Assembly: GCA_020638855.1 (NCBI GenBank)
Contig: JACKHT010000012.1
Span: 12,092-76,091 of the forward strand
Reading direction: 5' to 3'
DNA from: Planctomycetota bacterium
GTDB lineage: Bacteria > Planctomycetota > UBA1135 > GCA-002686595
DNA length: 64,000 nt
The position numbers and the translations under genes were made by a program. Positions 16,967 to 27,969 of the stretch are shown here, in pieces. Under the pieces are notes generated by a model that saw only the letters and a list, made by a program, of their open reading frames with translations, did not search any database and was not told the origin of the DNA. Positions within the stretch are counted from its first letter, which is position 1. Each line of letters opens with the position of its first letter.

Positions 16967-17857
16967 CTAACGAGGATGCTTCAGCGCTTCGAAACCCGAC
17001 AACACGTCGAAGAGTTCTTCGTCGATGGCTCCCTGGCGGGTTTGGTGGAAGCGGTTGTTCCAATCCTCGAGCAGGTCGTCGATGTTGCGGTCGGCGCGCT
17101 CCATGACCGCCAGCCGGCTGGCGTTTTCGCTGGCGAGCGACTCGGCGCAAGCTCGATAGAGCGAGACGAACAGGTGTTCGCGGATGAGCGCGGGCAAGAC
17201 GTCGCTGCGCTGGCCGAGGACTTCGGGCGGCAGGGGCGTAGGCCAGGGAAGTTGCGCAAATTCCTGCGCCCAGCGATCGTCGAGGGGCAGCAAGCGTTGG
17301 CTCTTGGGCTCGTACTGCGAACCGGGCAGGGGGCGTTGGTGGACGAGGTACAGCTCGCTAGCAGGGAAGTGGCGGGCATGGACTTCGGTTTCCATTAGGA
17401 TCCGGCCCACTAAGTCTGTGATGCCTTCGACCGAGTTGGGCACGGCCAAGGTGCCCACCACGTTCCAGCCCGCGTCGATGAGGCGCTCTTGGACGCGCAC
17501 GCCCACGGCCCAGGCCGCGACGTTGCCAGGTCGGTTCTGGAGCGATTGCAACGCGAAGGCTGCCGCCGAATCGTTGAACGATCCCACCAAGCCTTGATCC
17601 GAACCAAATACGACGACCTGCGCGTTGGCCGGCTGCTTGGAGTCGGATGGCCCTGCCTGGATCGGGCCTGGCTGGGCCCCGCGCAAGCAAGCCGCCAAAC
17701 CCAACTCGACCGTGCGATGGTACGAGGCAAGGGCTTCTACCGAGCGTTCGTATTGGGCTAGGTTCGCACCCGCCATGGCCTTCATGGCGCGCACCACCGC
17801 TTGAAGTTCTTGGGCGCTGTCGATCTTGCGCCGCAGGCTGGCCAAGGTGTCGCTCAC
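16967..17857 (-). CDS. atpG: N-ATPase gamma subunit
   Basis: 296 residues, the central rotor shaft of F1. The N-terminal helix (LASLRRKIDSAQELQAVVRAMKAMAG) and the C-terminal ENASRLAVMERADRNIDDLLEDWNN helix carry the gamma signature. Last gene of the atpDCQRBEFAG operon. Its start overlaps the atpA stop by 4 nt. Confidence 0.93.
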   Translation of the reverse strand: MSDTLASLRRKIDSAQELQAVVRAMKAMAGANLAQYERSVEALASYHRTVELGLAACLRGAQPGPIQAGPSDSKQPANAQVVVFGSDQGLVGSFNDSAAAFALQSLQNRPGNVAAWAVGVRVQERLIDAGWNVVGTLAVPNSVEGITDLVGRILMETEVHARHFPASELYLVHQRPLPGSQYEPKSQRLLPLDDRWAQEFAQLPWPTPLPPEVLGQRSDVLPALIREHLFVSLYRACAESLASENASRLAVMERADRNIDDLLEDWNNRFHQTRQGAIDEELFDVLSGFEALKHPR

Positions 17858-19413
17858 GGCCCTGACGCTCCGGGCTCGGTGGGCAGCGCTTCCCAGCTCG
17901 ACAGGCTGGGCCGGACCACGGCCAAGACGGCGGCGCGGTCTTCTGGGCTCCAGCGCTTGCCTGCTTCGATGCGTTGCATGAGGTCTTTGGGCAGCGTGCT
18001 GGCCGCGGTTTGGATCGAGCTCAAAGCGCTGGCCATGTGCTCAAGCGGAACTGGATCGAAGAGTCCCGTCGAGAGGGCCAGGAGTATGGCAACTTGGGCT
18101 ACGACGGGGACTGGGGAAGCAGCTTGCTGCTTGAGGCACTCGCGGATACGCCGACCGTGCTCGAGGATCTTCTGGTTGTCCTCACCCAGGCGGGCTCCAA
18201 AGCGCGCGAAACTCTCGAGCTCTTCGAATTGGGCATAGTCCAGTTTGAGGTCACTGGCCACCGACCGAACGATGGCGCTCTGGGCCTTGCCTCCGACCCT
18301 CGAAACCGATTTGCCCACGTCGACCGCCGGCAGCACACCGAGTTCGAAGAGCGAAGGGGAAACGTAGATCTGACCGTCGGTGATCGAAATCAGGTTGGTG
18401 GGGATGTAGGCCGAAAGGTTCTGGGCCTCGGTCTCGATGATCGGTAGGGCGGTCAGCGACCCACCTCCCGCAGCGGGGCCCAGGTGCGTGGATCGCTCGA
18501 GGAGGCGCGAGTGGATGTAGAAGATGTCCCCCGGATAGGCTTCGCGGCCCGGCGGACGGCGCAGCAGCAGCGAAAGCTCGCGGTAGGCGCGCGCATGTTG
18601 GGTCAAGTCGTCGTAGACGATCAGCACATCGCGCCCGGCTTCCATCCAATGTTCGGCGATGCTGGTGGCGGCGTACGGTGCGATGTAGGTCAGCCCCGGG
18701 GGATCGCTGCCCTCGGTGACCACCACCGCGGTGTACTCGAGCGCCCCGTGGGTACGAAGGTTGGCCACCGCCGTGGCGACTGCCGAGGCTCGTTGCCCGA
18801 TGATGCACAACACGCACAGAACGCCCGTGTCCTTTTGGTTGAGGATCGTGTCGAGCGCGATCGTGGACTTGCCCGTCTTGCGGTCGCCCAGGATCAATTC
18901 GCGTTGCCCGCGGCCAATGGGAATCAGCGCGTCGATCACCTTGATCCCAGTCTGCAGCGGCACCGTCACCGGCGCCCGGGCCATGATCGGAACCGAAGGA
19001 CGCTCGATGGGCAGGCGTTTGGACGTCATCACGCGGCCCATGCCATCCAAGGGGCGACCCATGGGGTCGATCAACCGGCCCAGAAGTCCATCACCCACCG
19101 GTATGTCCATCACGCGCTTGGAACGCTCGACCGGATCCCCTGCCTGCAACCGCGCGTGATCCCCCAACAACACCACGCCGATCTCGTCTGGATCCACGTT
19201 GAAGGCGATGCCATGCAGCCCGCCCGGGAACTCGAGCCGTTCTTCGTACCCGACGCCGGGCAGGCCGGAGACCTTGGCGATGCCCGTGCTGACGGAAATC
19301 ACCCGGCCCACCTCGCGCGGGGTGAACTCGGGAGTGGTGCCCTGGCGCATGCGGGCCATATCGCCCAGCACCCGCTCGAAAACGCCGTGCAGACTCTCGG
19401 GGTCGTGCATCAT
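17854..19413 (-). CDS. atpA: N-ATPase alpha subunit
   Basis: 519 residues starting at the first of two adjacent ATGs (19413, 19410), overlapping the atpF TGA. Non-catalytic nucleotide subunit of F1. P-loop GDRKTGKST at 176-184; the ILGDRKTGKS-IA block and the PAVDVGKSVSRVG motif are intact. A 48-residue upstream extension is out of character and lies within atpF. Confidence 0.95.
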   Translation of the reverse strand: MMHDPESLHGVFERVLGDMARMRQGTTPEFTPREVGRVISVSTGIAKVSGLPGVGYEERLEFPGGLHGIAFNVDPDEIGVVLLGDHARLQAGDPVERSKRVMDIPVGDGLLGRLIDPMGRPLDGMGRVMTSKRLPIERPSVPIMARAPVTVPLQTGIKVIDALIPIGRGQRELILGDRKTGKSTIALDTILNQKDTGVLCVLCIIGQRASAVATAVANLRTHGALEYTAVVVTEGSDPPGLTYIAPYAATSIAEHWMEAGRDVLIVYDDLTQHARAYRELSLLLRRPPGREAYPGDIFYIHSRLLERSTHLGPAAGGGSLTALPIIETEAQNLSAYIPTNLISITDGQIYVSPSLFELGVLPAVDVGKSVSRVGGKAQSAIVRSVASDLKLDYAQFEELESFARFGARLGEDNQKILEHGRRIRECLKQQAASPVPVVAQVAILLALSTGLFDPVPLEHMASALSSIQTAASTLPKDLMQRIEAGKRWSPEDRAAVLAVVRPSLSSWEALPTEPGASGP

Positions 19414-20186
19414 GGGCTGGGAACCTGTCCGGCAGGGTCCACCACTTCGCCCAAGTGGCGCTGCATGGTGGCGAGGTAGTCCGCGATGTTCCAGCCGAGT
19501 TTGTGACCGCCGACGACCAACTCGATCCCGCTCACCAGTTGCGGAGCGGTTTCCCATTGGAGCGAGGTTTGGGTGTTCAGGGCCGACTGGACTGCTGGTT
19601 CGATGCGTTGCCGTTGGTCGGGGCTGAGTTCGAAGGCGCTCCGGATCAAGGCGCTGGCGGGGTCAGCCGCACCAAGTTGTTGCAGGCTTTGGAGGGTCTT
19701 GTCATCGGCGGTCTTCAGCCGGGCCAGGAACGTCTCCACCATGCGGTCCTCCAGCGAGGTCGAGGCGAGGTCCGTGAGCGTCTTGCGGACCACTTCGAAG
19801 ACTTCTTTTCGGGTACTTTCCTCGAGCGTAGTCCGCAGGCTTTTGGCCTCCTCCTCCAGGGCCTTTTGGCGTCGAGCGCCCACCGCGTTGGCCGTTTGGC
19901 GGGCTTCTTCGAGCAGGCGTTCGCGTTCGGCTTGCGCCTCCGAGGTGGCCTGGGCTAGGACGCCCGCTTTGGCTTGGTCGAGCGCTTCGTTCTTCGCTTC
20001 GAACTCGGCGCGCGCCTTTTCGGCATCGGCCTGCTTGGCGGTGGCGTCGGCCAGCTCGGCCGCGACGCGCTCCTCGCGCGCGTCGATTGCCCGCAGGATC
20101 GGCTGGTACAGAAATCTCCTCAACAACCAAACCAGGATGAGGAAGTTGACCGCCTGGGCGCCCACCGTGAACCAATCGATCAGCAT
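19410..20186 (-). CDS. atpF: N-ATPase b subunit (long form)
   Basis: 258 residues. One N-terminal transmembrane helix (about 8-28) is followed by a long, charged Ala/Glu-rich coiled coil (30-130) and a C-terminal region of about 110 residues. The total is well above the 156 of E. coli b. The operon lacks atpH (delta). The extended b of N-ATPases is thought to replace it in holding F1. Three nucleotides from atpE. Confidence 0.9.
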   Translation of the reverse strand: MLIDWFTVGAQAVNFLILVWLLRRFLYQPILRAIDAREERVAAELADATAKQADAEKARAEFEAKNEALDQAKAGVLAQATSEAQAERERLLEEARQTANAVGARRQKALEEEAKSLRTTLEESTRKEVFEVVRKTLTDLASTSLEDRMVETFLARLKTADDKTLQSLQQLGAADPASALIRSAFELSPDQRQRIEPAVQSALNTQTSLQWETAPQLVSGIELVVGGHKLGWNIADYLATMQRHLGEVVDPAGQVPSP

Positions 20187-20189
20187 GGT

Positions 20190-20471
20190 CTATTTGCCTG
20201 TGACCGAGGAGATGGCGTGGCTCCAGAAAGGGTTTGCGAAGAGCAGGATCATCGACACCACGAAGCAGTAGATCGCGGTGGACTCGATCATGGCGAGGCC
20301 CACGAACAAGGTCCGCGTGATCGTGGCCGAAGCATCGGGTTGCTGAGCCAGCGAGGTCAAGGCGGTCGAAACCGAACGCCCCTCCCCGAGGGCAGGAAAC
20401 ATGCACCCGATGCTAGTGGTGAAACCAGCGGTGATGATGGAAGTGACGGCGATGGCGGTGACGGAGTCCAT
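20190..20471 (-). CDS. atpE: N-ATPase c subunit, Na+-type with two carboxylates
   Basis: 93 residues, two membrane helices with a polar QQPD loop (43-46). The second helix carries E63, S64, T65 and Y68, matching the Na+-binding E65/S66/T67/Y70 set of Ilyobacter tartaricus. In the first helix P26 matches P28, and E30 sits where I. tartaricus has Q32. A glutamate there makes a two-carboxylate site, as described in Fusobacterium nucleatum. Na+ specificity is therefore likely but not proven. Confidence 0.93.
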   Translation of the reverse strand: MDSVTAIAVTSIITAGFTTSIGCMFPALGEGRSVSTALTSLAQQPDASATITRTLFVGLAMIESTAIYCFVVSMILLFANPFWSHAISSVTGK

Positions 20472-20494
20472 GGTAGAAGCAGTTGGGGTGGGGT

Positions 20495-21190
20495 TCAGGC
20501 CGCAGGTTCGGGTTCGGGCTTGCGTGCGCGGTTACGGGTGGCGGCTGCGATGTACACCGCAGCCAAGATCGTGAAGATGTACGCCTGCACCATGCCCGTG
20601 AGCAGGCCCAAGAGGGTCATCACGATCGGAAACACAAACGGCGTGATCGACAGCAAGATGCCGAGGATCATGGCTCCGCTCATCATGTTGCCGAAGAGTC
20701 GGATGGCCAAAGCCATCGTGCGCGAGGCTTCGCTGATCAAGTTGAACGGCAACATGATCACGGTGGGCTCGATGTACGTGCGCAGGTATCCCCTCCAGCC
20801 CTTTTCTTCGATTCCGAAGAGGGGTACGGCGACCAAGACGCACAGGGCCAAGGCGGCGGTGGTGGAGAGCGAGCCCGTGGGGGGCTGATAGCCCGGGAGG
20901 ATCGTGGCCAGGGCGGCGGCCGCGATGAATAGGAACAGGGTTCCTAGAAAGTCCAGGTACTTGCGCGGGCCGGGCAGGCCGACGTTGCCAATCTGTTCTA
21001 CCAGGGTCAAAACCACGATCTCGAGCGTGTTTTGCCAGCGGGAGCGGGTGAGGCCCGTCGATAGCCGACGCGTCACGAGCATCGAACCGATGGTGAGCAA
21101 GGCCATCAGTCCCCAAGTGAACGCAATCGTGGCGTTGAGCTTGATCGGGCCACTCTGCCAGAAGATCCATTGGTCGGGGCTTAGATCCAT
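20495..21190 (-). CDS. atpB: N-ATPase a subunit
   Basis: 231 residues from MDLSPDQWIF, with five to six membrane helices. The essential stator arginine is R164 in LAIRLFGNM. The segment FNLISEASRTMAL and the C-terminal GMVQAYIFTILAAVYI helix are family-typical. Forms the ion half-channels facing the c ring. An in-frame upstream extension to 21271 overlaps atpR and is rejected. Confidence 0.93.
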   Translation of the reverse strand: MDLSPDQWIFWQSGPIKLNATIAFTWGLMALLTIGSMLVTRRLSTGLTRSRWQNTLEIVVLTLVEQIGNVGLPGPRKYLDFLGTLFLFIAAAALATILPGYQPPTGSLSTTAALALCVLVAVPLFGIEEKGWRGYLRTYIEPTVIMLPFNLISEASRTMALAIRLFGNMMSGAMILGILLSITPFVFPIVMTLLGLLTGMVQAYIFTILAAVYIAAATRNRARKPEPEPAA

Positions 21191-21203
21191 GGTCGCCGTT
21201 CGC

Positions 21204-21494
21204 TTACTGCGCCTCCGCTCTGCCGGCTCGGGAACGGGTCCAAAGGGTAACCAGCAGGCGCCCGAGGACAAACCCCATCAAGGCCATCCCAAAAAGGCGC
21301 CAGTCGCGCCGACTCAGCCACGTCAAAGCCGGCAAGGCCACGGCCAAGCGGACCAGGAAGCTGACTAGAAACCAGAGCGCCGGCTGCGTCGATTGCAGCC
21401 CGCGCTGGACGGTCCACCAAAGACCCCCAAAGAAGAACAGTCCGGTGGCGACGCCGCCCACAGCGGCCACCACCCAAGTCATGGCCTCAGGCAT
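21204..21494 (-). CDS. atpR: N-ATPase-specific membrane protein AtpR
   Basis: 96 residues with three hydrophobic segments. The signature FFGGLWWTVQRGL near 21-33 and membrane-embedded Arg49 and Arg79 fit AtpR, a small protein found only in N-ATPase operons and proposed to pair with the c-subunit carboxylate during ring assembly. Its start overlaps the atpQ stop by 8 nt. A second possible start is at 21482. Confidence 0.85.
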   Translation of the reverse strand: MPEAMTWVVAAVGGVATGLFFFGGLWWTVQRGLQSTQPALWFLVSFLVRLAVALPALTWLSRRDWRLFGMALMGFVLGRLLVTLWTRSRAGRAEAQ

Positions 21495-21822
21495 CGGGAT
21501 CCTCCCGTTCGGCTTTCATGGACTCTTCTTCACGGCGAACCCAAAGCCAAGCCTGGAAGCATCCCAAGGTCAAACCCGCTACCAAGAGCGCCAAGGTCCA
21601 CGAACGACCGCCGGGGTAGTGCTTGTCCAACCAGATGCCGATGGCGGCCCCAACCAGCGTGGGGATGCTGACCGACCATCCGATCAGCCCCATCATGCCC
21701 AGGCCCAGCCAGATTCCTGGGTGGGGGTTCTTGCGCGCATGGATCTTGCGTTCCGCGCGCATGCCGACCTCGCGGGCCAGACCGCGGTCGGATTCGGGTG
21801 CCGGTTTGGTTGGGTCACTCAT
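21487..21822 (-). CDS. atpQ: N-ATPase AtpQ (AtpI-like)
   Basis: 111 residues from MSDPTKPAPE. A basic N-terminal region (about 1-40) precedes two transmembrane helices with the GWSVSIPTLVGAAIGIWLD-YP and GLTLGCFQAWLWV segments of the AtpI/AtpQ type. It probably assists c-ring assembly or Mg2+ handling. The start overlaps the end of atpC by 8 nt. Confidence 0.85.
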   Translation of the reverse strand: MSDPTKPAPESDRGLAREVGMRAERKIHARKNPHPGIWLGLGMMGLIGWSVSIPTLVGAAIGIWLDKHYPGGRSWTLALLVAGLTLGCFQAWLWVRREEESMKAEREDPDA

Positions 21823-22204
21823 GATGCAAAGCCACAAAGCGACGAAGGAAGCCCGTCTCGAGCTTGGCCATGAGTTTGCGTAGGGTCGTTTCGGTTTCGT
21901 CGGTGGTCAGGAATTGCGATTCCACCGCCTTGCGCAATTGGCCTAGGTCGCTTCCGACCAGGGCCCTGCGGACCGAAACCAAGACCTTGTCGCCGGTCTT
22001 GACCATCACGCCCATGTCCACGGCGACGAAGACTTCGCCTTTGGCTTGGGTGGAGTAGGTCAGGATGCCCGGAACGAGCGAAGTGGCGCAATCGAGCCGA
22101 TGCGGCAGGAGGCCATAGCTGCCGGCGCTGGTTTCGGCCACGATGGCTTGCACGTCCATTTCCTCCAGCAGAACCGAAGAGGGGAGCAGAATTCTAAGCT
22201 CCAT
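21815..22204 (-). CDS. atpC: N-ATPase epsilon subunit
   Basis: 129 residues. N-terminal beta-sandwich with MDVQAIVAETSAGSYGLLPHRLD and the GILTY strand, followed by a helical C-terminus. Couples F1 to the c ring and regulates activity. It overlaps the end of atpD by 11 nt, typical of the tight packing of this operon. Confidence 0.92.
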   Translation of the reverse strand: MELRILLPSSVLLEEMDVQAIVAETSAGSYGLLPHRLDCATSLVPGILTYSTQAKGEVFVAVDMGVMVKTGDKVLVSVRRALVGSDLGQLRKAVESQFLTTDETETTLRKLMAKLETGFLRRFVALHHE

Positions 22205-23642
22205 GGGGCACCTTTTCCGCCGGAGCCTTTTCCTGGGCGGCGCGCTTGGCGTCGGCCTCGTCGATCGAACCGATCATGTAGAGTGCGCTCTCGGAGTACT
22301 TCTGGAATTCGTCGTTCAAAATCCGTTCGCACCCCAGCAGAGCGCTTTCCAGCGGCACCAGTTTGCCTTTCAGCCCGGTGAAGGCTTCGGTGGTATAGAA
22401 GGGTTGGGTCAAGAAACGCTCGAGACGTCGCGCCCGCGCCACCACTGCGCGATCCTTGGCGGAGAGCTGTTCCATGCCCAGCATGGCGATCACATCCTTG
22501 AGTTCACCGTACTCGGCCAGGGTTCGTCGGATTTCCTGGGCGATGGCGTAGTGTCGTTCGCCGACGATGCCCGGAGTCGCCATTTTGGAGCTGGAGCCGA
22601 GCGGGTCAATGGCCGGGTAGAATCCCTCGCTGGCCCGTTGGCGCGAGAGCACGATCGAGGCGGATAGGTGCGAAAAGGTATGCACCGCAGCAGGGTCGGT
22701 GAAATCGTCGGCCGGAACGTAGACTGCTTGGATCGAGGTGATCGCACCAGAATCCGTGTTGGCGATGCGCTCTTCGAGCCCTGCCAATTCGGTGCCCATC
22801 GTCGGTTGGTAGCCCAGTCGAGAGGGCATTTGTCCCATCAGGCCCGACACCTCCATCCCCGCTTGCAGGAAGCGGAAGATGTTGTCGACCAGCAGCAACA
22901 CGTCGCGGTGCTCGTCGTCGCGGAAATACTCGGCCATGGTCAGCGCCGCGTGCCCCACCCGGAAGCGGCTGCCTGGCGGTTCGTTCATCTGGCCAAACAC
23001 CATGACCATATTGGGCAGCACCCCCGCTTGCTTCATCTCGCGGTACAGCTCTTCGCCTTCGCGGCAGCGCTCGCCGATGCCACAGAAGATGCTGACGCCC
23101 TGTTGGTGCCCGATCATGTTGTGGATCATCTCGGTGAGCAAGACGGTCTTGCCCACGCCTGCTCCGCCAAACAACCCGGCTTTGCCTCCGCGCTCGAGGG
23201 GAAGCAGCACGTCGATGATCTTGATGCCGGTTTCAAACACTTCCGAGCGGGTCGAAAGTTGGGCTAGGGTGGGCGGGGCACCATGTACCGAGCGCCATTC
23301 GACCTGAGTGAGCGGCGGGCCATGATCGAGCGGTTGGCCAAACACATCGAACATGCGCGACAGGATGGCGTCGCCAACCGGGGCCTTCAGCGGGCCACCG
23401 GTATCGCGCACGGCCATCCCGCGAGCCAACCCCTGGGTGGGGGTGAGGGCGATGGCGCGTACCTGGAATCGGTCGAGTTGCTCCAGGACCTCGAGTCGTA
23501 TCGGCGGATGGAGCCCTGCCTCGGATCCCACTTCGAGCAGGGTGTGGATCGCGGGAAGCTCGTGCTCGAAGCGCACATCCACCACGCTGCCGCGGACCGC
23601 GACGACGGATCCTGTTGGGCTGGAATGGTTGGCTGGGGGCAT
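22194..23642 (-). CDS. atpD: N-ATPase beta subunit
   Basis: 482 residues, the catalytic F1 subunit. P-loop GGAGVGKT at 159-166, then GERCREGEELY with the catalytic Glu, and PSRLGYQPTMGTEL. First gene of the operon. That beta and epsilon lead the operon (atpDC first, atpAG last) separates N-ATPases from standard F-ATPases. No strong promoter or Shine-Dalgarno sequence is visible just upstream. Confidence 0.96.
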   Translation of the reverse strand: MPPANHSSPTGSVVAVRGSVVDVRFEHELPAIHTLLEVGSEAGLHPPIRLEVLEQLDRFQVRAIALTPTQGLARGMAVRDTGGPLKAPVGDAILSRMFDVFGQPLDHGPPLTQVEWRSVHGAPPTLAQLSTRSEVFETGIKIIDVLLPLERGGKAGLFGGAGVGKTVLLTEMIHNMIGHQQGVSIFCGIGERCREGEELYREMKQAGVLPNMVMVFGQMNEPPGSRFRVGHAALTMAEYFRDDEHRDVLLLVDNIFRFLQAGMEVSGLMGQMPSRLGYQPTMGTELAGLEERIANTDSGAITSIQAVYVPADDFTDPAAVHTFSHLSASIVLSRQRASEGFYPAIDPLGSSSKMATPGIVGERHYAIAQEIRRTLAEYGELKDVIAMLGMEQLSAKDRAVVARARRLERFLTQPFYTTEAFTGLKGKLVPLESALLGCERILNDEFQKYSESALYMIGSIDEADAKRAAQEKAPAEKVPHGA

Positions 23643-23721
23643 GGGCGGCTGGCTCTAGGCTAGGCCATTGTCGCCCATGGGGCTGCGATGCGCTAGGCGG
23701 TTTCTAGGATGCGCTCACATC

Positions 23722-23762
23722 CCACTTCGGGTGAGCAGCCGCCCGCTGCGCACCCGAAGTGG
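23722..23762. terminator. Strong hairpin, possibly bidirectional terminator
   Basis: CCACTTCGGGTG (23722-23733) pairs perfectly with CACCCGAAGTGG (23751-23762), and GCAGC/GCTGC inside extends the stem. It lies 17 nt past the stop of the gene ending at 23780 and upstream of atpD. No T tract follows on either strand, so a processing or protein-binding role is also possible. Confidence 0.5.
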
Positions 23763-23779
23763 CTGGAAGTCGGGTTCGA

Positions 23780-24277
23780 TCAAGCGGGTTTCGACGCTTG
23801 CTTGGGTTTCTTGGACTTCTTGGTGGAAGCCTTCTTCTTGGGGACGGTCGGAATGTCGCGCATTGTGGCGAGGCGCGCACGGAAGAGCTCCAAGCGCTTC
23901 TTGGCCCACTTGCTGTTCTTGGCCAGCCATTCGGCGTTGCCGAAGGCGGATCCTGAAGTGTGCGCGCGGTATTCCTCCAAGAACGGTTCCATCTTGGCGA
24001 AGAGCAGCAAGCCCTCGCCGTTGTTCTCGGCCACGAAGTCGGCGGGCACAATGCCGTGACGGGCCATGCCGAAAGCCATTTCGAAGTAGGAACCCACCTG
24101 GCGCCAAGCGGCGTTGTCGGGGTGCTCAAAGTTCGTCAGTTCTTGCACGTCGGCGAAGCTCTTGGGAACCCAGCGCAGCATCTTGCCACGCGACTCGCGC
24201 ATGACCACCTCCCTGCGCAGGTCGTACAGTTGGAGCATCAGTTGGGCATCGGCGTGGTTCGGTTTGCGGGTGGACAT
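23780..24277 (-). CDS. Hypothetical protein with Lys-rich tail
   Basis: 165 residues from MSTRKPNHADA. The first 145 residues look alpha-helical and soluble (LYDLRREVVMRESRGKM, then a mid-region with many aromatic residues), resembling small planctomycete or delta-type proteins whose function I do not know. The last 20 residues are a KKK/KSKK-rich basic tail that could bind nucleic acid. Ends at the strong hairpin at 23722-23762. Confidence 0.65.
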   Translation of the reverse strand: MSTRKPNHADAQLMLQLYDLRREVVMRESRGKMLRWVPKSFADVQELTNFEHPDNAAWRQVGSYFEMAFGMARHGIVPADFVAENNGEGLLLFAKMEPFLEEYRAHTSGSAFGNAEWLAKNSKWAKKRLELFRARLATMRDIPTVPKKKASTKKSKKPKQASKPA

Positions 24278-24472
24278 CGGTCGGTTGGGAATGGTTGGAG
24301 AGCCAAACTCCCGGGCTTGCGCACCGGCCTGGTGCGACGGGAATCGGGCGAAGTGAGCTTCGCCTCCACGGCAATTCCCCGGGGGAGTCACGGCGGGCGA
24401 AGGGCAGCCATTCTAGCAACCGACGTGGCTTTCTACGGGGCCACCCAAGTTTGGCTCGCAGCCTTAACAATT

Positions 24473-24487
24473 GGGGCCCAGGGCCCC
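24473..24487 (-). terminator. Possible terminator of the SpoIIAA-like gene
   Basis: GGGGCCC-A-GGGCCCC is a 15-nt near-perfect palindrome, 20 nt past the stop of the minus-strand gene at 24508. On that strand it is followed by AATTGTT, a weak U-rich tail. Confidence 0.4.
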
Positions 24488-24507
24488 AGGTCGACCTAGA
24501 ACCCTAG

Positions 24508-24870
24508 TCAGCTCTCCAAGGCCCAAGCCAAGGCCGCATCCCGCTGGCCACGGTCAAAGTAGCGAACCTTGGCCGTGGTGAAAGGCCGACAAAAGGCGGC
24601 CATCCCCATCTCCCAGCGCTTGTCCCCAACCATCGCCAAGCGCGAGATGTCGGCGAAGTGCTTCAGTCCGAACTTGAAGTCGTCCCAGGCAGCCGAAAGC
24701 TCCCAGCCGTGGAAGTCCACCATCTCGAACAGGATCGCGGGCTTGCCCTTGGTTTGGATGAGCGCTTCGACTTTGGGGACGAATTCCTGGTAGTCGGCAT
24801 GGGTGAGCTTGCCGCTGACGACCACCTCCAGTAGTTTGCCACTCTCGGTTTCTTTGAGTTCTAGGGACAT
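24508..24870 (-). CDS. SpoIIAA-like (STAS/SEC14-type) small protein
   Basis: 120 residues, the normal size of the SpoIIAA-like/DUF3478 family. Recognisable elements are the first-strand GKLTHADYQEFVP block, the ILFEMVDFHGWELSAAWDDFKFGLKH segment and the C-terminal FDRGQRDAALAWA helix. The fold is STAS-like and the biochemical role is not settled. The leader carries a tandem 8-bp repeat that supplies AAGGA Shine-Dalgarno sequences. Confidence 0.85.
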   Translation of the reverse strand: MSLELKETESGKLLEVVVSGKLTHADYQEFVPKVEALIQTKGKPAILFEMVDFHGWELSAAWDDFKFGLKHFADISRLAMVGDKRWEMGMAAFCRPFTTAKVRYFDRGQRDAALAWALES

Positions 24871-24873
24871 GGT

Positions 24874-24913
24874 GGGTCCTTGGGTCCTTGGGTCCTTGGG
24901 TCTTTGGGTACTT
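24874..24913 (-). repeat. Five tandem 8-bp units carrying the Shine-Dalgarno sequence
   Basis: Plus-strand units GGGTCCTT x3, GGGTCTTT and GGGTACTT run from 24874 to 24913, just before the ATG at 24868-24870. On the transcribed strand each unit reads AAGGACCC or a variant. The last AAGGA lies 6 nt from the ATG, so the ribosome site is part of the repeat. Confidence 0.85.
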
Positions 24914-25032
24914 TGGGGAATTCTTTGGGCGGGATTCGGCAGGCTCCGACCTGTACGGGCCCACGTCCACCAAGTTGGGCCGAAGGCCAGAAACCGAGCT
25001 CTTCAAACCGAGCTTTTCGTGGGCCCAATGCA

Positions 25033-25064
25033 GCGCGCCCGCGGCTGGGAGGCCACGGGCGCGC
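25033..25064 (-). terminator. Hairpin after clpC
   Basis: GCGCGCCCG (25033-25041) pairs perfectly with CGGGCGCGC (25056-25064), with a 14-nt loop. It begins about 30 nt past the clpC stop. No U tract follows, so efficiency is uncertain. Confidence 0.45.
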
Positions 25065-25094
25065 GTAGTGTTGGGTCCTGCTAGGACCGAAGGC

Positions 25095-27620
<2,526 letters not shown>

Positions 27621-27969
27621 GTCGTTTTAGGTCGTGGGGTGCCCTGCATGGCTGCCCTGGAGGGCAATCGAGCGGAGCGAAAGGATGGGAGGGTTTGGGC
27701 GGGCCAAGCGCACGGTGTCGAGAGCAAGCGTCCGATTGGGCTTTTCGGCCGTGCTTTGGTCCTAGGTTGAGGCTTTGCGGGGCGGTGTCAGTAGGATCTT
27801 GGATTTGGGTTCGGCCCATGCCCACCACAAGCCCTGAGGATGCCAGGACGGGTCCTGGAAGGCCAGGATTGGGATGGGCAACCGGGCCACGCTACTAATG
27901 GACTCCCACCTTCCAAGACTCAATGGCGGGGAGGACTCAACGGTGGGGAGCGATCCTCGCGGATCGGTT
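27621..27969. other. clpC-mcsA intergenic region
   Basis: 349 nt. A 16-nt hairpin, CGATCC-TCGC-GGATCG at 27951-27966, lies just past the mcsA stop and may end that transcript, though no T tract follows. The remaining 320 nt should hold the clpC promoter. I see no confident -10/-35 pair and no CtsR-type direct repeat. Confidence 0.4.
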
